Shown: positions 1-9,922 of the stretch, in pieces | How positions within the stretch are numbered: the stretch's first letter is position 1 | How the letters are laid out: every line of letters starts with the position of its first letter | Assembly: GCA_021781335.1 (NCBI GenBank) | Contig: JAJXXA010000069.1 | Span: forward strand, 1 to 64,000 | Direction of reading: 5' to 3' | DNA: 64,000 bases | Source of the DNA: Actinomycetes bacterium | Lineage (GTDB): Bacteria; Actinomycetota; Acidimicrobiia; Acidimicrobiales; RAAP-2 | Notes under the pieces: model-generated | The model's input: only the letters and a program-made list of their open reading frames with translations | What the model was told of the DNA's origin: nothing | Databases searched by the model: none | Position numbers and translations under genes: made by a program

Positions 1-656
1 TCAGTTATGTAAGGGATACGAATGAACCAGTTCGTCGCTCCGACCAACTTCATGACAGAGACTTCACGTCGGCGTGAGAATATCGCCATACGGATCGTGT
101 TCAAGATCAGAACCGTCGCCGAGAGCAGTAGGACGCCCGCCAAGGCCAGGAATACGATCTGAATGATGCGAATTGCGTGATTCATTTCGCGGATCTGCTG
201 CTCTGGCGCCGTGACGCTGTACACACCGGGCTGATTCTTGAAAGTCGACTCGACGATGAAAGCGTCAGCGGGCACCGTTGGAACGCATCGAAACGACGAC
301 GGCATCTGTGCAACGGTCAACACCGACCATTCCGACTGTGGCAGGAGTTGCTTGGCTTCGGCGAAGTCCTGGGCCTGCGTGTAGAAGGCGCAACTCTTCA
401 CAATGGGCATGCTCGCCAACTGAGTCTGCACACTCGAAATCTCGTTTTGGGAGGCCGTAGGCTCCATCCACACCGTCACGCGCGTACCTTGCTGCCAACG
501 CGCCGACGCTTGCGCCGCACTCTGCTTGAGCAGCAACGCCGAACCAACAAGCGAAAGTGACACCGCCACTGTTAAGACCGCGGCAATCGTCATCATGCGG
601 TTGCGCCAGAGATTGCTCAACGTTTCTTTGATCGCGTAACGAAAATAGACTCGCAT
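1..656 (-). CDS. ftsX: Cell division ABC transporter permease FtsX (3' end truncated by window edge)
   Basis: Reverse-strand translation from ATG at 656: [45 protein letters not shown]...; start overlaps ftsE stop (TAATG). Confidence 0.88.
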   Translation of the reverse strand, partial: MRVYFRYAIKETLSNLWRNRMMTIAAVLTVAVSLSLVGSALLLKQSAAQASARWQQGTRVTVWMEPTASQNEISSVQTQLASMPIVKSCAFYTQAQDFAEAKQLLPQSEWSVLTVAQMPSSFRCVPTVPADAFIVESTFKNQPGVYSVTAPEQQIREMNHAIRIIQIVFLALAGVLLLSATVLILNTIRMAIFSRRREVSVMKLVGATNWFIRIPYIT

Positions 657-1354
657 TACAGCACAGCCCCTTCGTCGACACCGTAGACACCGCGAACTTG
701 GTCGCGAATCATTTCACCACGGTCGAGCTCAATGACTCGTCGTCGCATCCGGTCCACCAGTGCCTTGTCGTGCGTAGCCATCACAACGGTCGTACCGGTG
801 CGGTTGATTCGTTCGAGCAACGCCATGATCGATTCGGAGTTCGCCGGGTCAAGGTTGCCCGTGGGTTCGTCGGCGAGAAGGATCAACGGCCGGTTGACGA
901 AGGCACGCGCAACGGCCACGCGCTGCTGCTCACCGCCCGATAGCTCACCGGGCAAGTTACGTGATTTATCGGCGAGACCGACGAGGTCGAGAATCTGAGG
1001 GACTTGACTTTCAACGGTCGAGCGGGGTCGCCCGATCACCTCGAGCGCAAACGCGACGTTCTCAAACACCGTCTTGTTAGGCAAGAGACGAAAATCCTGA
1101 AAGACACATCCGATGTTGCGACGCAAATAGGGCACCCGCCACTTGGGCAGGTCACCAATGTCTCGACCCGCCTCCAAGATACGGCCTTGGTCTGGCAACT
1201 CTTCTCGGAGCAGCAACCGTAGGAACGTCGTCTTGCCCGACCCTGAGGCGCCGACCAGGAACACGAACTCGCCCTTTTCGATGTCGAGCGAAATGTCCTT
1301 GAGAGCCGGCGTGCCGTTCTTATACGTCTTAGAGACGTTCTCAAATCGAATCAC
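656..1354 (-). CDS. ftsE: Cell division ATP-binding protein FtsE
   Basis: ABC ATPase: Walker [10 protein letters not shown], signature LSGGEQQR, Walker [13 protein letters not shown]; upstream of ftsX. Confidence 0.95.
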   Translation of the reverse strand: MIRFENVSKTYKNGTPALKDISLDIEKGEFVFLVGASGSGKTTFLRLLLREELPDQGRILEAGRDIGDLPKWRVPYLRRNIGCVFQDFRLLPNKTVFENVAFALEVIGRPRSTVESQVPQILDLVGLADKSRNLPGELSGGEQQRVAVARAFVNRPLILLADEPTGNLDPANSESIMALLERINRTGTTVVMATHDKALVDRMRRRVIELDRGEMIRDQVRGVYGVDEGAVL

Positions 1355-1482
1355 GGCAACACCCCCTTGGGTTCACTGTTTGAAGTGCAACGGCACTCGG
1401 ATCTGCGTAGTAATCATTCTAGTTTGGCGGTCATGCAATCTAACGCCACGAAAATGCCTTAGATACAGGGCTTCGCAATTTC

Positions 1483-2628
1483 TTATGAACGTGCGCGCTG
1501 ACGGCGTAACTCGGCCTCCATGAATTCGTCCAGATCGCCGTCAAGGACGGCCTCGACGTTACCCGTCTCGAAGTCGGTGCGATGGTCCTTCACCAACTGG
1601 TACGGCGCTTGGACGTAACTTCGAATCTGCGAACCCCACGCATTGTCGCCGCGATTTCCGCTGAGCGCATCCATCTGCGCCTGGCGCTCGGCGCGGGCGC
1701 GCTCGGCGAGCTTGGCCTCGAGGATCTGCATTGCGCGTGCACGGTTCTGGTGTTGGCTGCGCTCGTTTTGACAACTCACCACGATGCCCGAAGGAATGTG
1801 CGTGATGCGAATTGCGGAATCGGTCTTGTTGACGTGCTGGCCACCCGCGCCCGACGACCGATACGTGTCCACTCGCAGGTCCTTCTCATCGATGTCCACT
1901 TCGCCCGCGTCGTCATCGAGGAGTGGCGTGATCTCCATACTCGCGAAACTGGTTTGACGACGTGCTTGAGAATCAAAGGGGCTAATGCGCACGAGCCGGT
2001 GAACCCCGCGCTCTGATGAGAGCCAACCGTACGCGAAGCGACCCTTGACGATGAACGTCGCCGACAACAGGCCCGCCTCACCCCCTTCAGTCGCTTCGTC
2101 AACTTCAACCGCGAAACCGCGACGCTCGGCCCAGCGCGAGTACATGCGCATGAGCATCTCGGTCCAATCTTGGGCGTCGGTGCCGCCCGCGCCGGCATGC
2201 AATTCGACGATGGCGTCGTTCTCGTCGTACGGTCCGCTGAAAAGACTCTGGGTCTCGAGCGCAGCTATCTTGTGTTCGAGTTGCGCCACACTCGACGAAA
2301 GTTCATTCAACAACGACCAATCTGCCTCGCCCGCGACGAGGGATTCTCGGGAGAATTCCGCGAGGACCTGCGCGTCATCAATCGCACTGCGCAGCCCATC
2401 GAACATCTCGAGGTCGTTCGCGAGGCGTCCAAGCTCAGTCGTGACCTCGCGCGCGTGGTCCTGGTCGTTCCACAGCAAGGGATTCGCCGCTTCCTCGCTC
2501 AGAGCCTCGTGTCGCTTTCGACTGTCGTCGATCTTCAGATAGTCGCGCGCCGCGGCCCAGCGCGTCTCGAGTTCCTCGAGAGCGCTGGTGGCATCACGCA
2601 GCGCGTTCTCCGCCTTAGGGTCGGCCAT
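1483..2628 (-). CDS. prfB: Peptide chain release factor 2
   Basis: GGQ motif (RSSGAGGQHVNKTDSAIRITH), continuous 381 aa ORF. Confidence 0.95.
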   Translation of the reverse strand: MADPKAENALRDATSALEELETRWAAARDYLKIDDSRKRHEALSEEAANPLLWNDQDHAREVTTELGRLANDLEMFDGLRSAIDDAQVLAEFSRESLVAGEADWSLLNELSSSVAQLEHKIAALETQSLFSGPYDENDAIVELHAGAGGTDAQDWTEMLMRMYSRWAERRGFAVEVDEATEGGEAGLLSATFIVKGRFAYGWLSSERGVHRLVRISPFDSQARRQTSFASMEITPLLDDDAGEVDIDEKDLRVDTYRSSGAGGQHVNKTDSAIRITHIPSGIVVSCQNERSQHQNRARAMQILEAKLAERARAERQAQMDALSGNRGDNAWGSQIRSYVQAPYQLVKDHRTDFETGNVEAVLDGDLDEFMEAELRRQRARS

Positions 2629-5281
2629 GGCACTGCTTGAATTTCCGACCAGAGCCGCACCAACACGGATCGTTACGTCCGATCTTGTCGCCCTCTTTGG
2701 GTGCGGGTTTGGAAGTCGTACGGTGTACCGGCAACTCAGTAGCGCCCGGCGCCACTTCGTTCACGTTGGTAAGAGCATTCTCGAGCCCTTCATCGGCTTC
2801 GCTCTCGACTGGTTGGGTCTCAACGTGTGTGATGTAGCGCACGTAGTCGTTGTCGACCGCAGTGAGCAGGTGCTCAAACATGACGTAGCCTTCCTTTTGC
2901 CACGCCGTCAGCGGGTCCTGCTGTGCGACCTGGCGCAGGTGGATGCCGTCGCGCAGGTAATCCATGTCCGATAAGTGGTCACGCCAGCGCTGATCGAGGA
3001 TCTGCAACATGACGTCGCGCTCGATCTCCTTGGCGGTCTCAATACCTCCGGGGAAGTTTTCACACTTCTTCTCGTACTGACTCACCGCCTCGTCGACGAT
3101 CAGCGCGACCACGTCCTCACGGTCCTCGTAGGTGCTCAGCTGTTCGATGCTCAACTCCGTCGGATAGTACGTCTGGAGCTCGGTGAGCAGGTACTGCAGA
3201 TCCCAGTCTTCGGCGTAGTCTCCACCCAACTGATCTTCAACGAATGTCGTGAGCGTCTCTTCGATCAGCGCAATCGTCGCATCGTGGATGTCTTCGCCAT
3301 CGATGACCTGCTGGCGACGGCCGTAAATGACCTTTCGTTGCTCGTTCATGACTTCGTCGTACTTGAGAACATCCTTTCGAATCTCCGCGTTTCGACCTTC
3401 GACGGTATTTTGTGCGCGCTCGATAGCGCGCGAGACCATCTTCGCCTCGATAGCCTCGTCGTCGGGCATCGTACGGTCCATGACCCACGAGACAGCGCCG
3501 GTCGCGAAGAGCCGTAAGAGTTCATCTTCGAGCGACAAGAAGAAGCGACTCTCGCCGGGATCACCCTGGCGCCCAGAACGACCGCGCAACTGATTGTCGA
3601 TGCGTCGAGAATCGTGCCGTTCGGTTCCCAGGACGTACAGTCCACCCAAGGCACGCACTTCATCACCCTCGGCTTCGCAAATCGGAACAAATGTCGCCAA
3701 CGCTGCCTGGTATGCAGCGTCGTATTCTTCGGTGCCTGGTTGCAGACCACGGCTGAGTACTTCGCGTGCGGCGAGACCCTCAGCATTGCCGCCCAAGATC
3801 ACGTCCACGCCTCGTCCGGCCATATTGGTCGCCACGGTGACGGCGTATTTCCGCCCGGCCTGGGCGACGATCTCAGCTTCACGAAAGTGCTGCTTGGCGT
3901 TCAAGACCTCGTGCACGACGCCAGCCTTCGAGAGCTCGCGCGAGAGTAATTCGGACTTCTCAACCGAAGCCGTACCGAGCAGCACGGGCTGGCCCTTCTC
4001 GTTTCGCTCGCGGACCTCTTCCACGATCGCCTTGAACTTCGTGGCCTCGGTCTTAAAGATCAGGTCCGGCTGATCAATGCGCTTAAGGGGTCGATGCGTT
4101 GGAATCGGTACGACCGAGAGGGCGTAGGTGTTTCCGAATTCACCCGCCTCGGTCTCAGCGGTACCGGTCATGCCCGCCAATTTCTCGTACAAGCGGAAGT
4201 AGTTCTGCAAGGTGACGGTTGCCCACGTGTGGTTCTCTTCTTGGATGCGCACACGTTCCTTGGCCTCGACGGCTTGGTGCAGCCCGTCGGACCAACGCCG
4301 TCCGTCAAGGGTTCGGCCCGTGAATTCATCGACAATCTTCACCACGCCCGCGTCGACGAGATAATCCTTATCGCGGTGGAACAGTTCCTTGGCTCGAAGT
4401 GCCTGTCCCAATTGATGTACGTAGTTCGTCGCGACCGCGTCGTACAGGTTGGTGACGCCCAGGAGCTTCTCGACCTTCTCGATGCCCGCCTCGGTCGGCA
4501 CAACAGTCTTCTTCTCCTCATCAACCTCATAATCCACGTCGCGCGACAGCGAGCGAACGATCGAGGCGAACTGGTAGTACAACTTGGTCACGTCTGAGGC
4601 TGGACCCGAAATGATGAGCGGCGTACGCGCCTCGTCGATCAGGATCGAGTCGACTTCGTCGACGATTGCGTAGTGATGTCCGCGCTGGACCATGTGTTCG
4701 CGGCGCCGAGCCATGTTGTCTCGCAAGTAGTCAAAACCGAATTCAGTGTTGGTGCCGTAGGTGATGTCCGAGGCGTAGGCCGCCCGCTTGTCCTCGAACT
4801 CTGGTAGGTCAGGCCCCACACGTCCGACGGTCAATCCGAGGAACCGGTGGAGCTGGCCCATCCAGTTGGCGTCACGGGTCGCCAAGTAGTCATTGACCGT
4901 GACGATGTGCACACCCTGGCCCGCGAGAGCGTTGAGGTAGACGGGCAGTGTCGAAACCAGCGTTTTACCCTCACCGGTCTTCATCTCGGCGATCCATCCG
5001 AAGTGAAGGGCCATGCCACCCATCAACTGTTCGTCGTAGTGACGCTGGCCGAGCACGCGCGTAGAAGCCTCACGAACCACCGCGAACGCCTCAATGAGCA
5101 GGTCGTCGAGGGTTTCGCCTTCGGCAATGCGCTCTCGAAACACGTCGGTCTTCGCGCGCAACTCCGCGTCGGTGAGACCCGCCATCTCGCCGGAAAGTTC
5201 GTTAATGGGTCCGACGAGTTCAGCGAGTTGACGAACTCGCTTTCCTTCACCAGCCTTCAAAATCTTCTGAAAGACACTCAT
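2615..5281 (-). CDS. secA: Preprotein translocase ATPase SecA
   Basis: MSVFQKILKAGEGKRVRQL... start at 5281; GEGKTLVSTLPVYL, DEVDSILIDEARTPLIISG, C-terminal CWCGSGRKFKQCH zinc motif. ORF-track start 5458 is an upstream extension. Confidence 0.96.
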   Translation of the reverse strand: MSVFQKILKAGEGKRVRQLAELVGPINELSGEMAGLTDAELRAKTDVFRERIAEGETLDDLLIEAFAVVREASTRVLGQRHYDEQLMGGMALHFGWIAEMKTGEGKTLVSTLPVYLNALAGQGVHIVTVNDYLATRDANWMGQLHRFLGLTVGRVGPDLPEFEDKRAAYASDITYGTNTEFGFDYLRDNMARRREHMVQRGHHYAIVDEVDSILIDEARTPLIISGPASDVTKLYYQFASIVRSLSRDVDYEVDEEKKTVVPTEAGIEKVEKLLGVTNLYDAVATNYVHQLGQALRAKELFHRDKDYLVDAGVVKIVDEFTGRTLDGRRWSDGLHQAVEAKERVRIQEENHTWATVTLQNYFRLYEKLAGMTGTAETEAGEFGNTYALSVVPIPTHRPLKRIDQPDLIFKTEATKFKAIVEEVRERNEKGQPVLLGTASVEKSELLSRELSKAGVVHEVLNAKQHFREAEIVAQAGRKYAVTVATNMAGRGVDVILGGNAEGLAAREVLSRGLQPGTEEYDAAYQAALATFVPICEAEGDEVRALGGLYVLGTERHDSRRIDNQLRGRSGRQGDPGESRFFLSLEDELLRLFATGAVSWVMDRTMPDDEAIEAKMVSRAIERAQNTVEGRNAEIRKDVLKYDEVMNEQRKVIYGRRQQVIDGEDIHDATIALIEETLTTFVEDQLGGDYAEDWDLQYLLTELQTYYPTELSIEQLSTYEDREDVVALIVDEAVSQYEKKCENFPGGIETAKEIERDVMLQILDQRWRDHLSDMDYLRDGIHLRQVAQQDPLTAWQKEGYVMFEHLLTAVDNDYVRYITHVETQPVESEADEGLENALTNVNEVAPGATELPVHRTTSKPAPKEGDKIGRNDPCWCGSGRKFKQCHGRP

Positions 5282-5599
5282 ATCGTGTTCAACCCTACCG
5301 GTCGTGCTCATACTGCAGAAGGGGCTGCGGGTGCTGACCTGGTCTTTGACCCCACACCTGCCTGCAGCGATGTCCGTACGCGCCCCAGGCAGCACTTGGC
5401 TCTCCTGAGACGAACTCGCACTCTTCACCGGCTCCCGGCGCCACCACTTTGGTGCCACCGAGGCAGGACTTACTTCTAAACCGCGCCATGCTCAGCCTCA
5501 ATAAGACGCCTTACGTGGGTCGTTTCGCCCGCGGCTAGCATCGACTTTCAACCACAGAACCACCCGCAGCCCTAGTGACATCCTAGGCGTTCGTTTGAT

Positions 5600-6439
5600 T
5601 TAGAGGCTGGGGCGTCGAAAAAGGACCACGAAAAGTCGAAGTCCCAGCACCAGTGTCGCTAGGGGCGCCAACACACGGCGAACGCCGGTCGCTGTCTGCC
5701 ATTCAAAGCGCATGGCGCTGCGATGGTGGGCAATCAGCATGGCCCGAGAGACCCGTTGACGCGAGAGGCCCTCGATGTGGGTCACGATCGCCTCCGAAGT
5801 CGTGCCGACGCGATACCCCTGTGCGCGCACCTGCCAGCACAGGGCCATATCCTCAGCGAACATGAAGTAGCGCTCGTCAAAGCCCCCGACTTGCTCAAAG
5901 ACGCTTCGTCGAATGAGAAAGCATGCCCCCGAGACCCAATCGACGCTGCCATCGGGACGTGGTGCCCGATAGTGCCTGGTCGCAGGATTGTCGGGCCAGA
6001 ACGGCTCCAGGAGAGCGTGCAGGCCCGCCAACCAGAAGTTAGGAAAGACACGCTGAGACGGGTAGACGCTGCCATCGGGACGAAGAACCTGGGGGCCAAC
6101 GATTGCGACGTCTTGGTGTTCATCAAGGTACCGAATCATCGATTCGACCGCACCCTCATGGATAACCACGTCAGGATTCGAGACCAACAAGAATTCGACC
6201 TCACCCGTGCGCGCGGCTCCTCGATTGACTCCTCGGCCGTAGCCGAGGTTCATACGAGGCTCAACCAAGGTCACGTCGTGATGCCCGAGCGAGGGCGTCG
6301 TCGAGCCCTCGGTGCCGTTTTCTACGACAACGATGTTGGAGACACCGTTGTCGTAGAGGGAATCAATGCACGCCCCTAGGGCGTCCCCGGCGTGGTAATC
6401 AACGACAATGGCCGCGACGCGGCCCGGCTCGATGCTCAT
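5600..6439 (-). CDS. Family 2 glycosyltransferase (rhamnosyltransferase-like)
   Basis: VVENGTEGS, LVSNPDVVIHEGAV, GACFLIRRSVFEQVGGFDERYFMFAEDMALCWQVRAQGY. Confidence 0.85.
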   Translation of the reverse strand: MSIEPGRVAAIVVDYHAGDALGACIDSLYDNGVSNIVVVENGTEGSTTPSLGHHDVTLVEPRMNLGYGRGVNRGAARTGEVEFLLVSNPDVVIHEGAVESMIRYLDEHQDVAIVGPQVLRPDGSVYPSQRVFPNFWLAGLHALLEPFWPDNPATRHYRAPRPDGSVDWVSGACFLIRRSVFEQVGGFDERYFMFAEDMALCWQVRAQGYRVGTTSEAIVTHIEGLSRQRVSRAMLIAHHRSAMRFEWQTATGVRRVLAPLATLVLGLRLFVVLFRRPSL

Positions 6440-7356
6440 GACGTCCTCACGCGATCGCTTAGAAAACGCGCCACACCGTCTCGCCAGTCGGGCAGTTGAG
6501 TAAAGCCGGCATCAACCCATTTCTCAGTGGACAAGTCGCTTCGAGTGGGTCGACGAGCGAGCGGAGCGGGAGAGAGGTCGCTCGTCGCGATCGGGGTCGC
6601 AAATTCATCTCCACGCCCCAGGAGCGATCCCGCGTATGCCGCGATGTCGAACCATGTGGTGGTACCGGCATTGGCGATGTGCCAGATGCCCGAGGGGCGC
6701 TGACGAGCCATGCTCACCAGCGCGCGCGCGAGGTCACTCGCGAACGTTGCGGTGCCCGTCTGGTCATTGACGAATCGTACGGTCTCACCCGAACTCGCTC
6801 GATCGCTAATCACGTGCAGTACGTTCTTTCCTCGCACACCCATCACCCAAGAGGTGCGCACAATCGTGTCGTCGTGCGCGCAGAGAAGTTCCCCCGCCCG
6901 TTTCGAGGCACCATAGACGTTAAGGGGGTCGGTTTCGTCGTCTTCGATGTACGGCGCACCCTTCATGCCATCAAAGACGTAATCAGTCGAAAGCGCAATC
7001 AAGTGGGCGTCCACGTCGTGAGCTGCGAGCGACAGGGTCTCAGTGGCACTGGCGTTGACGGCGTAGCACTCCTCACGTTGCACTTCGGCGCGGTCCACCT
7101 GGGTGTATGCGGCCAGATGGATAATCACGTCGGGCCTCACCGATCGTACGGCGTGCATGGTCTGATCTCGATGCGTGATGTCCAGGTCATGACGGGTGAG
7201 TCCGAGCACCTCGAATTCATCATCCCCCACCGGCTTCTCGTCTGGTTGGAAGGTGAGGTCTCCCCCAGGTGGCGTCACACCACGCAACGTGTCCAGCAGA
7301 TCAACACCCACTTGACCACCCGCACCAGTGACCAGGATGCGCGTTGGCCTAGTCAC
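6436..7356 (-). CDS. rfbD: dTDP-4-dehydrorhamnose reductase
   Basis: SDR fold GAGGQVGVDLL; STDYVFDG; YGASKRAGE; overlaps the GT gene by 4 nt. Confidence 0.88.
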   Translation of the reverse strand: MTRPTRILVTGAGGQVGVDLLDTLRGVTPPGGDLTFQPDEKPVGDDEFEVLGLTRHDLDITHRDQTMHAVRSVRPDVIIHLAAYTQVDRAEVQREECYAVNASATETLSLAAHDVDAHLIALSTDYVFDGMKGAPYIEDDETDPLNVYGASKRAGELLCAHDDTIVRTSWVMGVRGKNVLHVISDRASSGETVRFVNDQTGTATFASDLARALVSMARQRPSGIWHIANAGTTTWFDIAAYAGSLLGRGDEFATPIATSDLSPAPLARRPTRSDLSTEKWVDAGFTQLPDWRDGVARFLSDRVRTS

Positions 7357-8095
7357 GAATCACTTCTTCGAAACGGCGAAGATGCACGACGTCGCCCGCG
7401 TTAAAGGCCATTGTCGCTCCGTCGACCTCGACCAACAATTGTCCCGACGTATCGACACCTCGAGCTATGCCCGACTGAACGGCGTTGACCAGTTCAATAC
7501 GCACTGACTGGCCCACCGTCACGAGCGCACGCTCGTACTCGTCTCGTAGGGTCTCGCGACCTTCGACGGATTCAAGGAGAGCTCGGCGAGGCTCGATCTC
7601 TTCGAGGAGAATGTCGAGTAGCGCCCTCGGTGCGATGGTCACACCCGACGCGTCGCGCACGCTCGTGGCGCGCACACCATCGGGGCCAGCGTCGCTCAGA
7701 TTTACGCCGATACCCACGATGATCGCGAGTCCCGCACTGGTCTGGACCACTTCGCCCAACAACCCCGCCAACTTGTCCTCGCCGACGAGCAGGTCGTTAG
7801 GCCACTTGAGAGAAGGACGAACCCCACACAATCGCACCAAGGCCGCTCGCGCCGAGAGTGCGACGGCCGCCACCGCGAGATAGAGCTCATCGGCCGAGAG
7901 CGGGGGGCGCAGCAGAATCGAACACAGCAGCGACGTCCTGGGGGGCGACACCCATCTCCTGTCCAGCCGGCCCCGACCGGCCGACTGGAAATCCGCGTAC
8001 GCCACGGTCCCTTCGGGCGCTCCACTCTTCGCTTGAGCGGCCAACCACGTATTGGTTGATTCAATCTCTTCGAAGTGCTCAACGCGCCAAATCAT
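7349..8095 (-). CDS. birA: Biotin--[acetyl-CoA-carboxylase] ligase (no HTH domain)
   Basis: ESTNTWLAAQAKSG, ADFQSAGRGRLDRRW, LKWPNDLLVGEDKLAGLL; N-terminus starts directly at the catalytic domain. Confidence 0.9.
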   Translation of the reverse strand: MIWRVEHFEEIESTNTWLAAQAKSGAPEGTVAYADFQSAGRGRLDRRWVSPPRTSLLCSILLRPPLSADELYLAVAAVALSARAALVRLCGVRPSLKWPNDLLVGEDKLAGLLGEVVQTSAGLAIIVGIGVNLSDAGPDGVRATSVRDASGVTIAPRALLDILLEEIEPRRALLESVEGRETLRDEYERALVTVGQSVRIELVNAVQSGIARGVDTSGQLLVEVDGATMAFNAGDVVHLRRFEEVIRD

Positions 8096-8105
8096 CGGGT
8101 TCACA

Positions 8106-8125
8106 CTCAAACATTAGGGTTTGAG
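8106..8125. promoter_or_regulatory. Perfect 7-bp inverted repeat CTCAAAC-ATTAGG-GTTTGAG in birA / biotin carboxylase divergent region
   Basis: Read directly from sequence; sits between the two divergent start codons (8095 and 8168). Confidence 0.5.
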
Positions 8126-8167
8126 AGACGAGTGGTAGAAAATAACAGTCCCTGTACGGAGGTTCGC

Positions 8168-9922
8168 GTGTTAAAGAAAGTCCTCATCGCCAATCGAGGC
8201 GAGATTGCGGTCCGGGTGATCCGGACATGTCGAGAAATGGGCATCGCCACCGTCGCGGTCTATTCCGAGCTCGATCGCAACGCCCTGCACGTACGACTCG
8301 CCGATGAGGCGTACTCACTGGGCGGTCAAAGTGCCGCCGAGAGTTACCTCAATACCGAAGCGATACTCGACGTCATCAAGCGCAGTGGGGCTGACGCCGT
8401 ACACCCCGGCTACGGCTTCTTCTCAGAGAACACAGACTTCGCGCGCGCCATCACGTCACTCGGCGTTACCTTCATTGGCCCCCCTCCCGAAGCGATCGAA
8501 GTCATGGGTGACAAGATCTCGTCGCGACTCGCCGCGGAAAAGGCTGGCGTCAACGGCGTCCCTGGACGCAATGAGACCCTCACGAGCGCCGAAGAAGTCA
8601 TCAGTTTCGGCAACGAGGCAGGTTGGCCCATCGCCATCAAAGCCGCGTACGGTGGTGGTGGCCGGGGGATGAAGGTCGTCAACGGCCCCGACGAAGCGCA
8701 AGCCGCACTTGAGAGTGCGACGCGTGAGGCGCAGAGCTATTTCGGCCGACCCGAGTGCTACGTCGAGCGCTACCTGACGTGGCCGCGCCATATCGAGATG
8801 CAGGTATTGGCTGACACCCACGGCAATACCTTGTGGCTTGGCGAACGCGACTGCTCCGCTCAGCGTCGTCACCAAAAGCTCATCGAGGAGTCGCCCGCGG
8901 CCAACTTTCCCGACGACGTGCGCCGCGCCATGGGTGAGGCGGCGGTCAAGGTCTCACGCGCTTGCGGTTACGTCAACGCGGGTACCGTCGAATTCCTCTA
9001 CCAAGACGGCGAGTTCTTCTTTCTGGAGATGAACACGCGACTCCAGGTGGAGCATCCGGTGACCGAATTGGTCACGGGGCTTGACCTCGTCGAGTGGCAA
9101 CTTCGTATCGCTGCCGGAGAAGCATTGGACTTCACCCAAGATGAGATTCGCCGCGACGGTCACGCCATTGAGGTACGTATCAATGCAGAAGACCCGAGCG
9201 GAGGACGATTCTCTCCGTCCCCGGGCACCATCACGCGCTTTGACCAACCTTCGGGCCCCGGTGTGCGCTTGGATGCGGGCTACACCAGCGGCGACACGGT
9301 CTCGCAGTACTACGACAACTTGATCGCCAAACTCATCGTGTGGGGCAGCGATCGCGAGAAGGCTCGCCGACGCATGTTGCGCGCCATCGAAGAGACCGTT
9401 ATCGAAGGCGTGGCGACCACGTTGCCCGCCGATACCGTCATCCTTTCCGAGCAGGACTTCGTCAACGGCACGCATTCAACGAAGTGGGTCGAGACGAATC
9501 TCGATTTCAACTCGCTCTCGACGCCCGCCGTGACGGGGATCGCCGTCGGCGAAGGTCACGTGCGAAAAGACGTGACTGCCGAGGTCAACGGCCGTCGGGT
9601 CACCGTCGCGCTCTGGATGCCCTCATCAGGTGACGACGACCTCCCTCGTGCGCACAGCACCGCAAAGAAACCCCGACGGCAACACCACACCGGCGTCGTG
9701 GGAAGCGGGTCTGGCAACGTCACCGTACCCATGCAGGGCACCATCGTCAAAGTCGCGGTAGAAGTGGGCCAGACCGTCGACGCTGGCGACACCGTGGTCA
9801 TCCTCGAGGCCATGAAGATGGAGAACACGGTGAACGCTGAAATGGGCGGCGTAGTGAAACTCATCAAAGTGACGGCCGGGGACTCGGTGAGCGCTGGGGA
9901 CATCGTGGCGGTCATCGAGTGA
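8168..9922 (+). CDS. Acetyl-/propionyl-CoA carboxylase alpha subunit (biotin carboxylase + BCCP)
   Basis: GTG start with GGAGG upstream; MLKKVLIANRGEIAVRVIRTCREMG; EAMKMENTV biotinylation motif near C-terminus. Confidence 0.93.
   Translation: MLKKVLIANRGEIAVRVIRTCREMGIATVAVYSELDRNALHVRLADEAYSLGGQSAAESYLNTEAILDVIKRSGADAVHPGYGFFSENTDFARAITSLGVTFIGPPPEAIEVMGDKISSRLAAEKAGVNGVPGRNETLTSAEEVISFGNEAGWPIAIKAAYGGGGRGMKVVNGPDEAQAALESATREAQSYFGRPECYVERYLTWPRHIEMQVLADTHGNTLWLGERDCSAQRRHQKLIEESPAANFPDDVRRAMGEAAVKVSRACGYVNAGTVEFLYQDGEFFFLEMNTRLQVEHPVTELVTGLDLVEWQLRIAAGEALDFTQDEIRRDGHAIEVRINAEDPSGGRFSPSPGTITRFDQPSGPGVRLDAGYTSGDTVSQYYDNLIAKLIVWGSDREKARRRMLRAIEETVIEGVATTLPADTVILSEQDFVNGTHSTKWVETNLDFNSLSTPAVTGIAVGEGHVRKDVTAEVNGRRVTVALWMPSSGDDDLPRAHSTAKKPRRQHHTGVVGSGSGNVTVPMQGTIVKVAVEVGQTVDAGDTVVILEAMKMENTVNAEMGGVVKLIKVTAGDSVSAGDIVAVIE

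Noticed and set aside
177-560. Plus-strand ORFs antisense to ftsX (and many similar Arg/Ser/Thr-rich ORFs across the window)
   Set aside because: Overlap confidently assigned genes on the other strand or frame; composition typical of spurious ORFs in GC-rich DNA.
1483-2628. Possible programmed +1 frameshift in prfB
   Set aside because: The reading frame is continuous through the N-terminal region, no internal TGA frameshift site is present.
2615-5458. 947-aa extended secA start
   Set aside because: The first 59 residues do not resemble SecA; canonical MSVFQKIL start is at 5281.
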